Shown: in pieces, positions 26,204 through 35,538 of the stretch
Position numbering within the stretch: position 1 is the stretch's first letter
Layout: each line of letters begins with the position of its first letter
Source: a virus
DNA: 46,892 nt
Direction: 5' to 3' (one strand)
IMG/VR virus record: IMGVR_UViG_3300023174_000262
Coordinates: 1 to 46,892 of that record
Translations under genes and position numbers: made by a program
Notes under the pieces: generated by a model
Database searches by the model: none
Seen by the model: only the letters and a program-made list of their open reading frames with translations
Told to the model about the DNA's origin: nothing

Positions 26204-28552
26204 TTAGAAGCCTAATCGCAGTCTAAATTCTTCTTTTTGTCCCTGTACTCTTGAAATTTTCCTTACATTGTTTATGTATATGATTTCTCCAGAGGCGGGC
26301 TGAATATCGGGTAAACTAACACCAGCCACTATAAATGAACTCAAAGTAGAGCCAGATATACCATTTATTGAAACACTATTAAAATTACCTATGACATCTG
26401 TGAGGTACAAATTTCCATATGACGAGTTGACAAAATCCCAATTGTATACTGTACCACTTGCGTAGTTTCCAAATGCACTTGTGCTCACACCCTGCTGAAC
26501 AAAATCTCCAACACTAAAAGAGTTTTGGGTAAGTGCGGCACTGGTGGCATCAATTCCTCCAGTAGCACCACTAACACTTGTCGAGAGTTGAAGAACTGTC
26601 AATCCAGAATATGATGGAGTTTCATTCAAATCAAAATACGGAGAACTAACACTAACAACCCTGAACAGATTTTTGTTGTTATTTTCTGAATAAAACGAAT
26701 CTGTTGCTGTATTAAAAACCCAAACATATTCTCCGTATACAGGAGTTATGCTCGACGGTGTTGTTGTGATTTTGGATTTTGTTCCATAAATCGTAGCAAC
26801 GCTACTGACAAATGAGTTTCGTGTGGTTCTGACCTTTATCGTGCTTCCCAATTTGGATAAAACAATACCCTCGGCAATAATACTGAAACCACGACCAGAT
26901 GCACCAGCAGGAACCGTTTGTGTTATTTTTTCCCCAAGTATAAAAGAGTTTGCAATAGTTTCACTAGGCAAAACAAAAGTGTAATCGTTTTCTCTATCCA
27001 AATATGTAATATAATCTCCACCAACATTTTTTACTTTAATAACAAATCGGATTTCATTATTTACCTGTAGTTGGTTGTTAGTTCCACCAATACTTTTCAG
27101 TTCTGTTATAGAAGAACCCACCGATGTTTCAGTTCCGAGTAAATAGTTTTTCAGAGAACCATTAAAGAGTGCTTTTGCTGCGGCTGGTTCTGTTAAAACC
27201 GATCCACTGTAAGTCAAAGTCACATCACGATAGAATGGATCGTTCTTGCCAGCAATATTGGATGTTCCGTCATTAACTTTTGGATTCTTAATCAAACCAA
27301 ACTGACGATAATCTCCACCGTAAATAAAACTATCAGCATCGTCTTCTGTTAGGTTGACAATGATTATAATGTCTTTGGCATTCAATTCTTTCAAAATATT
27401 ACTGCCGTGTCCTCCCTTGGGCGATAGAACTGCTTTTATAGTTGGATGAACTTTTGTAGACAAATCTTTAGGAGTAGTTACTATAACTACAGCATTAGAA
27501 TATTCAATACCACTGTTTGATAATTTCACATCTGTAATTTTCTTTTGGCTATTCAAAGAAGCAAATCCATATGCTCCAACACCATCTCCAAGTATTCTTA
27601 TATTTGGAGTAATATCAAAAATAGTATACCCTGTTCCAACACTAGGAGAAGCAGTAAAAGACATAGCACTGTCATTTAGCACAAAATAACGAGCACTAAG
27701 ATCCGCTCCAGTATTTCCTGCACCAACAATTACTGCGTAGTTATTGTTGTGTGAGGGATTAACTGTTGATGTTGAAATTCTCAAGGCATAACCAATATAA
27801 TTAGTTGGAGTATTATATTGTGTAAGATATGCCCTAGCATCGTTTGAAGACACATACACAATCTTATCGTTGCCAACCACTTTGTAATCATTTATATTGA
27901 TGGCTTTTCCGATTTCCGAATACTGGTAAACCGCAGCACTATTACCTCCGTTTGTAATCAAATCCAAACGAGTAATTGCACCATCAACTGCTTGTATCTG
28001 TGAAGAGTATTGGTTTGTGGTTTCTGTGTCGGTTTGGCTTACCGCATATTCTATGGGAATATAGTCTGTTAGTCCATATGGAAGATTGGAATCTTTGATT
28101 GTAGCCAAATATTTCCATGTGTATCCGTCTGATAATTGGAAAGAATCAGGATTTATACCCACAGGTTTTACTGTGGATTTTCCGTTTACTGGTCTGGAAA
28201 GACACTTATAAATGTTATTTTGGTCAGTCACCACATAAAATATTGCAGGGTCGTTTTCATCAAACAGATCAACTGAATCGTCGTACACATCATAAACGGT
28301 TCCGCTAGTCCACTCGTAACGAGGAAGAGCAAATAAAATATTTGATGGATTTAATTTTTTGTATCCAATAATGTTTCTGCAAACCTCGTATTCTGATACT
28401 ACCGCATCCACATAAACATCTGGTGAAGTTTCAACAGTCCACGGTGTGCTTTTTGCTACAAATAAGAAATATTGATTTATATTGCTTTCTAGTTCATTCA
28501 AGAACCCTTCAGCATAAGACCGTTTAATTGATGCTTTTAGATAAGCAGGCAT
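26204..28552 (-). CDS. 8: Baseplate wedge protein gp8
   Basis: This 782-aa protein is more than twice T4 gp8 (334). The first 170 residues align with gp8 features: INQYFLFVAKSTPWT, NILFALPRYEWTSGTVYDVY, FYVVTDQNNIYKCLSRPVNG and the diagnostic SDGYTWKYLATI (141-152), followed by the IPIEYAV strand. A cysteine in the YKCL motif is shared with T4. The remaining 600 residues are beta-rich and repetitive, with KTDVKLSNSG-like strands and no recognised enzyme domain. They may form added decorations on the wedge. It follows the gp7-position gene and has GGAG before its ATG. The N-terminal assignment is good; the extension is unexplained. Confidence 0.85.
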   Translation of the reverse strand: MPAYLKASIKRSYAEGFLNELESNINQYFLFVAKSTPWTVETSPDVYVDAVVSEYEVCRNIIGYKKLNPSNILFALPRYEWTSGTVYDVYDDSVDLFDENDPAIFYVVTDQNNIYKCLSRPVNGKSTVKPVGINPDSFQLSDGYTWKYLATIKDSNLPYGLTDYIPIEYAVSQTDTETTNQYSSQIQAVDGAITRLDLITNGGNSAAVYQYSEIGKAININDYKVVGNDKIVYVSSNDARAYLTQYNTPTNYIGYALRISTSTVNPSHNNNYAVIVGAGNTGADLSARYFVLNDSAMSFTASPSVGTGYTIFDITPNIRILGDGVGAYGFASLNSQKKITDVKLSNSGIEYSNAVVIVTTPKDLSTKVHPTIKAVLSPKGGHGSNILKELNAKDIIIIVNLTEDDADSFIYGGDYRQFGLIKNPKVNDGTSNIAGKNDPFYRDVTLTYSGSVLTEPAAAKALFNGSLKNYLLGTETSVGSSITELKSIGGTNNQLQVNNEIRFVIKVKNVGGDYITYLDRENDYTFVLPSETIANSFILGEKITQTVPAGASGRGFSIIAEGIVLSKLGSTIKVRTTRNSFVSSVATIYGTKSKITTTPSSITPVYGEYVWVFNTATDSFYSENNNKNLFRVVSVSSPYFDLNETPSYSGLTVLQLSTSVSGATGGIDATSAALTQNSFSVGDFVQQGVSTSAFGNYASGTVYNWDFVNSSYGNLYLTDVIGNFNSVSINGISGSTLSSFIVAGVSLPDIQPASGEIIYINNVRKISRVQGQKEEFRLRLGF

Positions 28553-28556
28553 ATTT

Positions 28557-31500
28557 TTAGGCTCCTATTGTATCATATGTATCGCCACCAAGAACAGTTC
28601 CGTCAGGCAGTCTGGTATTTGCTGACTTGTATATGGTTTTTGGTAGGGTATAGAAATTGGACAGGGTAATTCCATCAAAAGAAATTCCTGTTCCTATAGT
28701 TGATAATCCCAAGGAATTTGGGTGGTGTGCAATTTGCCAATAGGTAAGCCCTAAAGGATATGCACTAGGATGAGAGTTTACGAACGCATCAGGCAATCCG
28801 CTATCAATTTTGTATTTTCTTGACAGGTATCCGTATACTTTTTGTCTTTCAGTTTCTTCCAATTTACGATTGAATACCAGCACCTCAAACAGCACACCTT
28901 GGAACGAGTACGGAGCATTTGTTACTGCGCTTGTTATAAAACTAGAAGTTCCTTCTCCATAATTAGAAACAAGATCGATCCTCTTGTACGCTCCTATTCG
29001 CCCAATATCAACGGTACATCCGCTATACACTTCTGCACCAGCGTTTTCTGCCACATTGGTGACTTTAGCCACATATAATCCTGTTGATCGTGAATAATTT
29101 GTGGCTTCGTCTCCGTTCAAATAAGCATACAAACGATTGTTAGAATCTCTTGCAACTTCTCCAATATGAGGAGATACAGTTAATCCACCGTAATGTGGAT
29201 CGTATCCGATAGAATTGAGGTTAGTTGTTGGTGTTGCACTTATAAAAGATCCGTATGGTCTAAAAATTAAAGCACCAGTGGTTTCTGCGTATCTACGCAC
29301 AGTGTCTCCAGTCACTACTCCACCAGAAAGTGGTCTGTAGTAATAAGATGAATCTGGGACTGATCCTTGTGATGGGAATGCTGTTGTTCTATCAACATAG
29401 TTCCACGGACGAGTCAACATCACTACATCTTCATTAATGTAACTGGTGTCCCATAGCGGACGATTAGAATGCACTATAAAGCCACGGTCAGTAGAGGAAG
29501 CAGCAGCAGTACTTCGATACACCATAAACCAGTCCATCTCGTCTGTAAATGTTAAGCCTCTAGTAAGATGAATAGAACTTCCAACAAGCAGCGATTCTGC
29601 TGTTCCACCGGGAACAAAAGTTACATTCTGCAAATCTTTAAGATATAGATTGCCGCGAGAAGCAGGTGTTGTACTATTAGTCTTGATGTACGGACGAGGC
29701 TCTTGACCTACTGTTGGTAATACTCTTCCGTTTTCTAGTTGAAGTGCACTAATGTATAAGCCTTTGCCTGCGGTTCCTCCAAAAACGCCATTATTACTGG
29801 AATTGTGTATTCCAATAAAGAAATTTCCACCACTAACATTTGCTGAGGGCTGTCCAGCAATCCAACACCTGTACCAACCACCACCAAGTGCGTATATGCC
29901 AGCGGTTCCACCAGCAAAAGTAGCAACAGTTCCATTAGAAAGGTTAAAAGTTGCACTCGGTGGAGTTGCATTAAATGTACTAGAAAACTGCATTGCCAAT
30001 CTGTCACGATCACCTGATCTGCCGTAAATAGAAGCAATATAAGTTGCTCCAAGAACATAAGAAACACCTGTCATATTTTTTACTATATGATGTGGAGAAG
30101 TTACTTCTGTTTCTTCTAACAGAGTAACAGCAGCATCTCCCCAAGAACCACTATCCAAACTAATTCCCGGTGGTCTTTGAACACCATAACTAATTCCAAC
30201 AGAAACACCTGTCAAGGTGTTATAGTTGGCAATAGTAAAATCTTCAGAATACGGTGCGTAGTTTGTGACCGCAGAATCTCTCCATGCACTATTCTGACCC
30301 CACATAACACCACCATTAAAATTAGCACCAGTTCTTCCGCTAACGCTGCCATCACCAATTACTAGTGTGGGACTGCACTTATAAATCTTGTTTCCTATGA
30401 TGTTTGCCCATGTAATACCTGTAGTTGGGCTTGTTCCATTTTTAGCAGTCCAACCCGGAGCGATAATTTTTGTATCACCATTATACAAGTCTTCAACAGT
30501 TACAGATGTGCCAGAAATATTATATGGACAGAAAATAGCGTAATAGGTGTTTCCTGCTGCCGTGGTTCCGCTCTTGACAACGGTTCCATCAACATAATAT
30601 TTGTAATCGCCTGTTGTTTTGTTGTACTCCATAGTGAACAAAGTATTGTCGTTCCAAGAAGTACCAAAATTGCCGTTATAGGTAGTACCAGAAGCAGTAG
30701 CACCAAAATTTGCCCATTGATACCACCAAATGGTTCTGTTAGAAGAGTAAACGGTGCTATACGATCTGAGAGGATAAAGACCAAAATCCATTTCAGCATA
30801 ATTTGCACCTGTGGTGGTTCCTGGATTTCGGGACAATCCCATCATAAACAGCGCACCATGAAAAGACGGATTTTTTCCTTTTGCTCGGAAAGACACCTTT
30901 GTAACAGCATTGGTTGTGTACGCTTTTGTTGACCAACCACCAACAGTACTAGTAAGGTATAAAGAGGTGGTTCCGCTATTCCACTTGTCCCATGTGGGCG
31001 GAAGTGCGTGATTGGCTTGAGGTGAAGCGTCTGTCCATATATCCAAAGACGCACCATTAGCAACTGCTCCGCACACACCAATATTTTCAGGTTTTAGCCA
31101 CAGCACCATATCACTCATGCCTTGAGGGGTAAATCGCTCTTCAATATTAGAATAAAACGCACCAGTTGAACCAAGAGCAGAACCAATAGGGTTGTGAGAA
31201 GTTTTTCCACTTTCAGGAACATAGCACAAGGTATACCCAAACGAAGTTCCGACGAACACTGTACCGTTGGCAGTAGTCTGTCCATTTGAGCCAACTTCAC
31301 TAGTGCTACCAATATAGGGATTGTAACCTAATGGATACAAGTCACCAGTTGCTCCCAACCAATAGCCAGAAGCAGTGACACCGTTTTTTCGTAAATCTAA
31401 GGTCGTTCCAGATGTGTATGGTGTATACTGACCAACTAATGGAGAAACAGAAATATTGGCTTGTGTTGATGTGCTTATAGTGTTTTCTAATGCACCCTGA

Positions 31501-32642
31501 AGCAAGATAGATCCAAACATTCTCATTCCAGCGGGGTGAATAAGTTCTTTCAATACACCAAAATAAGAAGTGGAATCTATAGAACTCTTCAGTTCATAAG
31601 AAAAATCTTGATAGTAGTTTCCGTCTTGTATTTTCTTGGTAGAAGACAGTTTTCCACTATTGTTTGAGAAGAATCCCGGATACCGAGTAATAGCAGTAGG
31701 ACTCAAATAAACAACAGCACTTTGGTTTACACCATTTTTTGAGATAAATGTGGCATAAACCTTGGTGGCGTAGTTGATACCAGAACTTTTGATGGCTATT
31801 TTTTTAATTGCTCCACCGAGTCCTGTCTGTTCAATAAACGCAAGAGCACCTCTTCCGTTTCCATCCTCAATCAAAACAGTATCTCCGATCACATAGTTGC
31901 TTCCGGGTGTCTCAATATAGTATTCGCCCAAAACACTATAGGTTATTTCTTTCCAACTGTTCTCTCCATTCTGTATCACCACTTCAGAATTTGGCAAAAA
32001 TACACCACTAACATTTTTTATAAAGTATTCTGTTATATCCAATCCCTTATCACTATACTGTATAACATAATCAATATCAGCAGAACCAGTAATATCAGAT
32101 CCTCTGTATTGCAACAACTGACCGTTGGTTCCACCAAAAAGATCGGTTCCGTTAGAAGAAGTACTCTTGACCGATAATGGCTCAATCCATCTTCCGTCAG
32201 ATGTTTTCAAAATATCAGTTTTTGGATAATAGAACTCTACATCGCTATCATACAACATTCGGAACAAAAATTGGTATGCACTTTCTGTTCCTTTGTTTCC
32301 ATAGAAATCCCGAATATGTTTGATTAGAGTCTTTTTGTTTGGTTTATTTCCACTGGTATTAGTGGCAAGTTCTTCGGGGAATCCCTCAAGGTATGTGCTC
32401 TTGAAGTGAGAATAAAACTCATTCAAACTCTGATCTATGTCATAAATGGTATCTAAATTACTCAAAACATATCCGGGATTTCCTTGTTTTTCCATCCACT
32501 CGTAATAGGATTTGATGAACAATACCAATTTTCTATAATCAGTACGAACAAAAGAAGGAAACTGCTGTTCGATAAAGGGAGAAATTATTCCCTCTAGTTC
32601 ATCTGTTGGAGTATTGAGTATTATATTCTTAAGGTATATCAT
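28557..32642 (-). CDS. 7: gp7-position baseplate wedge protein with LamG-like modules
   Basis: This 1361-aa protein lies between gp6 and gp8, the gp7 slot. Residues 1-390 form a conserved structural domain: FPSFVRTDYRKLVLFIKSYY, then the helix KKTLIKHIRDFYGNKGTESA, and FLFRMLYDSDVEFYYPKTDI, a pattern familiar from large virion proteins of aquatic T4-like phages. From about 505 to 1290 it has concanavalin/LamG-like segments, opening MSDMVLWLKPENIGV and closing FEVLVFNRKLEETERQKVYG with YLSRKYKI. Such modules commonly bind glycans. T4 gp7 (1032 aa) lacks them. Whether the N-terminus is a true gp7 homologue or a positional substitute is unsure. No clear ribosome site is seen. Confidence 0.75.
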   Translation of the reverse strand: MIYLKNIILNTPTDELEGIISPFIEQQFPSFVRTDYRKLVLFIKSYYEWMEKQGNPGYVLSNLDTIYDIDQSLNEFYSHFKSTYLEGFPEELATNTSGNKPNKKTLIKHIRDFYGNKGTESAYQFLFRMLYDSDVEFYYPKTDILKTSDGRWIEPLSVKSTSSNGTDLFGGTNGQLLQYRGSDITGSADIDYVIQYSDKGLDITEYFIKNVSGVFLPNSEVVIQNGENSWKEITYSVLGEYYIETPGSNYVIGDTVLIEDGNGRGALAFIEQTGLGGAIKKIAIKSSGINYATKVYATFISKNGVNQSAVVYLSPTAITRYPGFFSNNSGKLSSTKKIQDGNYYQDFSYELKSSIDSTSYFGVLKELIHPAGMRMFGSILLQGALENTISTSTQANISVSPLVGQYTPYTSGTTLDLRKNGVTASGYWLGATGDLYPLGYNPYIGSTSEVGSNGQTTANGTVFVGTSFGYTLCYVPESGKTSHNPIGSALGSTGAFYSNIEERFTPQGMSDMVLWLKPENIGVCGAVANGASLDIWTDASPQANHALPPTWDKWNSGTTSLYLTSTVGGWSTKAYTTNAVTKVSFRAKGKNPSFHGALFMMGLSRNPGTTTGANYAEMDFGLYPLRSYSTVYSSNRTIWWYQWANFGATASGTTYNGNFGTSWNDNTLFTMEYNKTTGDYKYYVDGTVVKSGTTAAGNTYYAIFCPYNISGTSVTVEDLYNGDTKIIAPGWTAKNGTSPTTGITWANIIGNKIYKCSPTLVIGDGSVSGRTGANFNGGVMWGQNSAWRDSAVTNYAPYSEDFTIANYNTLTGVSVGISYGVQRPPGISLDSGSWGDAAVTLLEETEVTSPHHIVKNMTGVSYVLGATYIASIYGRSGDRDRLAMQFSSTFNATPPSATFNLSNGTVATFAGGTAGIYALGGGWYRCWIAGQPSANVSGGNFFIGIHNSSNNGVFGGTAGKGLYISALQLENGRVLPTVGQEPRPYIKTNSTTPASRGNLYLKDLQNVTFVPGGTAESLLVGSSIHLTRGLTFTDEMDWFMVYRSTAAASSTDRGFIVHSNRPLWDTSYINEDVVMLTRPWNYVDRTTAFPSQGSVPDSSYYYRPLSGGVVTGDTVRRYAETTGALIFRPYGSFISATPTTNLNSIGYDPHYGGLTVSPHIGEVARDSNNRLYAYLNGDEATNYSRSTGLYVAKVTNVAENAGAEVYSGCTVDIGRIGAYKRIDLVSNYGEGTSSFITSAVTNAPYSFQGVLFEVLVFNRKLEETERQKVYGYLSRKYKIDSGLPDAFVNSHPSAYPLGLTYWQIAHHPNSLGLSTIGTGISFDGITLSNFYTLPKTIYKSANTRLPDGTVLGGDTYDTIGA

Positions 32643-32645
32643 TTT

Positions 32646-34466
32646 TTAAACAACGCTTCTTGGTTCTAGAGAGATATTCACAGAGTCGGGATATCCTCTG
32701 TTTATTCTGAGTATTCTATTCTCATAAACAAACAAATCTTGAGTATGTGGTTCTGCTGTGACTGTGATTGCATACTCCAGTCCGGTAGGAATAACAGGAA
32801 CAAATTTGGAATTTAGAGTAACTGTCCCGTTCTCATAATCAACAGTTCCCACTCCACTATAAACAGGAGTTTCCATACCATCGGCTTCCATTTTGATTAC
32901 ATCTATGGTTCCCGATCCGTTATCACGAAGAGAACAAGAATATATGGTAGTCCCATCAAAATCTTTATGAGGAAACAGATTAGAAGAAATCACAGATACA
33001 CTGTGCATGGGGTGTGGATGATAGATGGGATTCTTAAAGTTTATAGTAAAGCCCCTATAGGCAATCAAGGTAGAAACATTGACAGCCTTTCGCATCTTGA
33101 CCTTGGTTTGATTGCTCAAAATAGACGAATGAATAGAGTTCAATCCCTGAACAAATTTAGAATAGTAAAAATTAGAACCAAAACCGTTTAATTGGTTGTT
33201 GGAGTAAGAAAAAACATAAGCAACTGCAACTGCCTTTAGCGTTCCGCTAGAAATGTTTATAGAAGCAGGGTTGTATGTAATCTTTGAATCCACCACTAAA
33301 TCAATATAATCCGTATCTGTTATTTCTGGAATGATACCAACAACCGAATATGTTGTTTTCAAAGTATTCAACAAACTTGCTTTTTCCGACTCGGAAAGAG
33401 AAGAACCAGACTTGGGTTTAACTGCTATAAACACCTTTCCATATTGTGGTGGTGTTGTGGTTTCTCCACCATAAACATAAACAGAACTAGCATTTGGATA
33501 CTCACGAAAAATAGTGGCTTTGTAATCGTTTTCTGTTACTGCTCGGTGTTGTGATTTATAGTATTTTGGTGCTAAGAATTTGATGCGTGTAGAACTTTCT
33601 GGTTCACCACCACCAGCAGAAGCAGAAGTAACGACGGGGGTTCCAAGATTACCAACACTATGTGTGAATGTAGTTATTTCATTTCCTACAGAACCATTTG
33701 TTTCCATATACTCAATAGACACCACATTTCCGCTTTTGGGTTGCATTCCCAAAAAGTTATCTCCGAAATATAGTTCATACATTCCCATCTCGCGTTCCTG
33801 CAAGAAATACACCTTTGATGTGGGTGTCAAGTTAATGTACGATTCTGCCAAACTCCATGTATCTGTAGCACCACTTGTATCGGTAACTGATGATTGAACA
33901 CGAATGCGAATTGTTGTTGTATCAATCTTATCATTTGGAATCAACAAAACCGAACTTTCTTTTCGGTTTGGATCATAAACATATGTTATTTTACGCAAAC
34001 TGCCTTCGTATACATCCACACCAACAAAAGATCCAGTGCTAACATCTGCATAAACATTATCCAAAAGCATAAATCTGTATTGACTGCCTTGTGTGTCTGT
34101 TCCGGTGAATTCTGTTCCACGAGCCAAATAAGTGTTTGTGTTCACACTTCCGGCTGTGATAGGAATTGTTAGAGTGGCTTTTGCGGAGCGATACGACTGG
34201 GGGGTATACCCTAATTGCTTGGCATGGGAAGCAATAGATGGACGAAGAACAGCACTATCCAAAAACATCTCATTGGCTACCATGTTGGCATAAAAACCTT
34301 GATAGTGAGTGTTGTATGCCAGTACATCCAAAATGGTGCTCAAAACAGAACCATCAAAATTATAGTCTTTGAGTGTATTTTGTGATTGTAAAAAGGTCTT
34401 TAGTGATGCTTTTGCATCAGAGAAATCCAACCCAACCACATTGAAACTGTCTGCGCTTTGAGCCAT
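32646..34466 (-). CDS. 6: Baseplate wedge protein gp6
   Basis: This 606-aa protein (T4 gp6 is 660) forms the inner baseplate ring whose dimers trigger sheath contraction. The N-terminal domain has FSDAKASLKTFLQSQNTLKD, then SVLSTILDVLAYNTHYQGFY and ANMVANEMFLDSAVLRPSIA, hallmark gp6/J-family sequence. The next part reads KQLGYTPQSYRSAKATLTI and the central domain includes RAVTENDYKATIFREYPNAS. The C-terminus is beta-rich (TAEPHTQDLFVYENRILRIN). The ATG overlaps the gp25 stop (TAATG), so gp25 and gp6 are coupled, matching their joint use in the wedge. The identification is secure. Confidence 0.96.
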   Translation of the reverse strand: MAQSADSFNVVGLDFSDAKASLKTFLQSQNTLKDYNFDGSVLSTILDVLAYNTHYQGFYANMVANEMFLDSAVLRPSIASHAKQLGYTPQSYRSAKATLTIPITAGSVNTNTYLARGTEFTGTDTQGSQYRFMLLDNVYADVSTGSFVGVDVYEGSLRKITYVYDPNRKESSVLLIPNDKIDTTTIRIRVQSSVTDTSGATDTWSLAESYINLTPTSKVYFLQEREMGMYELYFGDNFLGMQPKSGNVVSIEYMETNGSVGNEITTFTHSVGNLGTPVVTSASAGGGEPESSTRIKFLAPKYYKSQHRAVTENDYKATIFREYPNASSVYVYGGETTTPPQYGKVFIAVKPKSGSSLSESEKASLLNTLKTTYSVVGIIPEITDTDYIDLVVDSKITYNPASINISSGTLKAVAVAYVFSYSNNQLNGFGSNFYYSKFVQGLNSIHSSILSNQTKVKMRKAVNVSTLIAYRGFTINFKNPIYHPHPMHSVSVISSNLFPHKDFDGTTIYSCSLRDNGSGTIDVIKMEADGMETPVYSGVGTVDYENGTVTLNSKFVPVIPTGLEYAITVTAEPHTQDLFVYENRILRINRGYPDSVNISLEPRSVV

Positions 34467-34876
34467 TAGCGTATCCTTTCAAGGAGGGTGGTAATTCTTT
34501 CCGTTGCCCCCAAAGACTGTACCGTATACTCTACTGTTACCTGATATTCATTTGAATCAGGATTTGCTATAACATCTACTACTATGTTGTTAATACGAGG
34601 CTCATGTTTACGAATAGTTTCAAGAATTCTATCCCGCAATTCAAAAGTAGTAATAGTATCTATAGGTTCAAACAAAAGAGGTCGCAAAGACGCGCCAACC
34701 TGTGGTTGAAATAGCCGCTCACCAAAAGCAGTAGACAATAAGTTCTGAACCGAAACTTTGATGGCTTTATTGTCTTTCAACAACAGCACATCGCTATTTT
34801 TTGGATTTCTTGTAAGAGACGGATCAATATCCGTGTATACGGGTTTTATTGGGGTGGATGGAATTTTTAGGGGCAT
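34466..34876 (-). CDS. 25: Baseplate wedge protein gp25
   Basis: This 136-aa protein (T4 gp25 is 132) is the conserved sheath initiator. It carries the EPR motif (92-94, in HEPRINNIVVDV) shared by T4 gp25, phage W proteins and T6SS TssE. FGERLFQPQVGASLRPLLFE and ELRDRILETIRK are also typical of the family. It sits in the wedge core beside gp6 and gp53. Its start overlaps the stop of the 220-aa membrane protein and its stop overlaps the gp6 start, so all three are coupled. Despite an old annotation as lysozyme, no enzymatic site is seen. Confidence 0.96.
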   Translation of the reverse strand: MPLKIPSTPIKPVYTDIDPSLTRNPKNSDVLLLKDNKAIKVSVQNLLSTAFGERLFQPQVGASLRPLLFEPIDTITTFELRDRILETIRKHEPRINNIVVDVIANPDSNEYQVTVEYTVQSLGATERITTLLERIR

Positions 34877-35538
34877 TAGTGTTTACCTAGAGTTAGATGT
34901 GTATTGATTGTTTTTGCAGATACCGAAACCACCTCGCCCAAAGAATTTTCAGATATTCCTTCAGCGCGTACACTATCCAAATCCCCAATATCACACCAAT
35001 GGCAACACACAAATCCCATAGGGGTCAGCCCGTCTTCGCATTTCAGGGGGCTAACAGAAAAGAACAGTACATTATTTATTTCAAGCCCGTAACGGAAAGA
35101 GCATTGGGGCAGGTCTGAAACCTTGATTATTTGATTTTGTTTAGTATCTAAAATATCAACCAATTCCTTGTATCGTGTCAGCAACACATCCTGCGATTCC
35201 AACAACATGCTTTGTACTCCTGCTCCACACGATTCGTGGGTCACAGAGAACCGTTTAATTGAACTACCGTCTGCAAACTTGCCACCATTATGGAACTGAA
35301 ACACCAACGCCCTAGAACACCTAACCAATATACGCAACTCGGTTAGTGTTTCGTGAACTTGGCTGTGTGCATTTGCTACTTTTTGGTCTTTTTTATTCTC
35401 CATCTTGATGGACAGTTTTCGCTTCTTAATCATGCTCCACAATCCCACCCCTATACCAACAGCAAACACACCAAAAACTTCTCCTATGGAGTATATCGTG
35501 TCAGAATAAGAAGAGACTACGGATACATGTTCGTTCAT
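34876..35538 (-). CDS. Membrane-anchored GAF-like protein in the baseplate operon
   Basis: This 220-aa protein has a short N-terminus, one hydrophobic segment (about 18-37, IGEVFGVFAVGIGVGLWSMI) followed by KKRK, then a charged helix (40-65). A soluble domain (65-200) carries LVFQFHNGGKFADGSSIKRF and FFSVSPL, resembling GAF-like domains of phage and prophage membrane proteins. The positive-inside rule would place this domain in the cytoplasm. It has seven cysteines, including C178, C179 and C182. It overlaps the 277-aa gene (ATGA) and gp25 (TAATG). The function is unknown; a sensor, a holin partner or an injected inner-membrane factor are all possible. Its place inside a virion operon is unusual. 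Confidence 0.75.
   Translation of the reverse strand: MNEHVSVVSSYSDTIYSIGEVFGVFAVGIGVGLWSMIKKRKLSIKMENKKDQKVANAHSQVHETLTELRILVRCSRALVFQFHNGGKFADGSSIKRFSVTHESCGAGVQSMLLESQDVLLTRYKELVDILDTKQNQIIKVSDLPQCSFRYGLEINNVLFFSVSPLKCEDGLTPMGFVCCHWCDIGDLDSVRAEGISENSLGEVVSVSAKTINTHLTLGKH

Noticed and set aside
34466-34876. gp25 as a lysozyme
   Set aside because: Old annotation of the family; the EPR motif and wedge location indicate a structural sheath initiator, and no catalytic site is visible.
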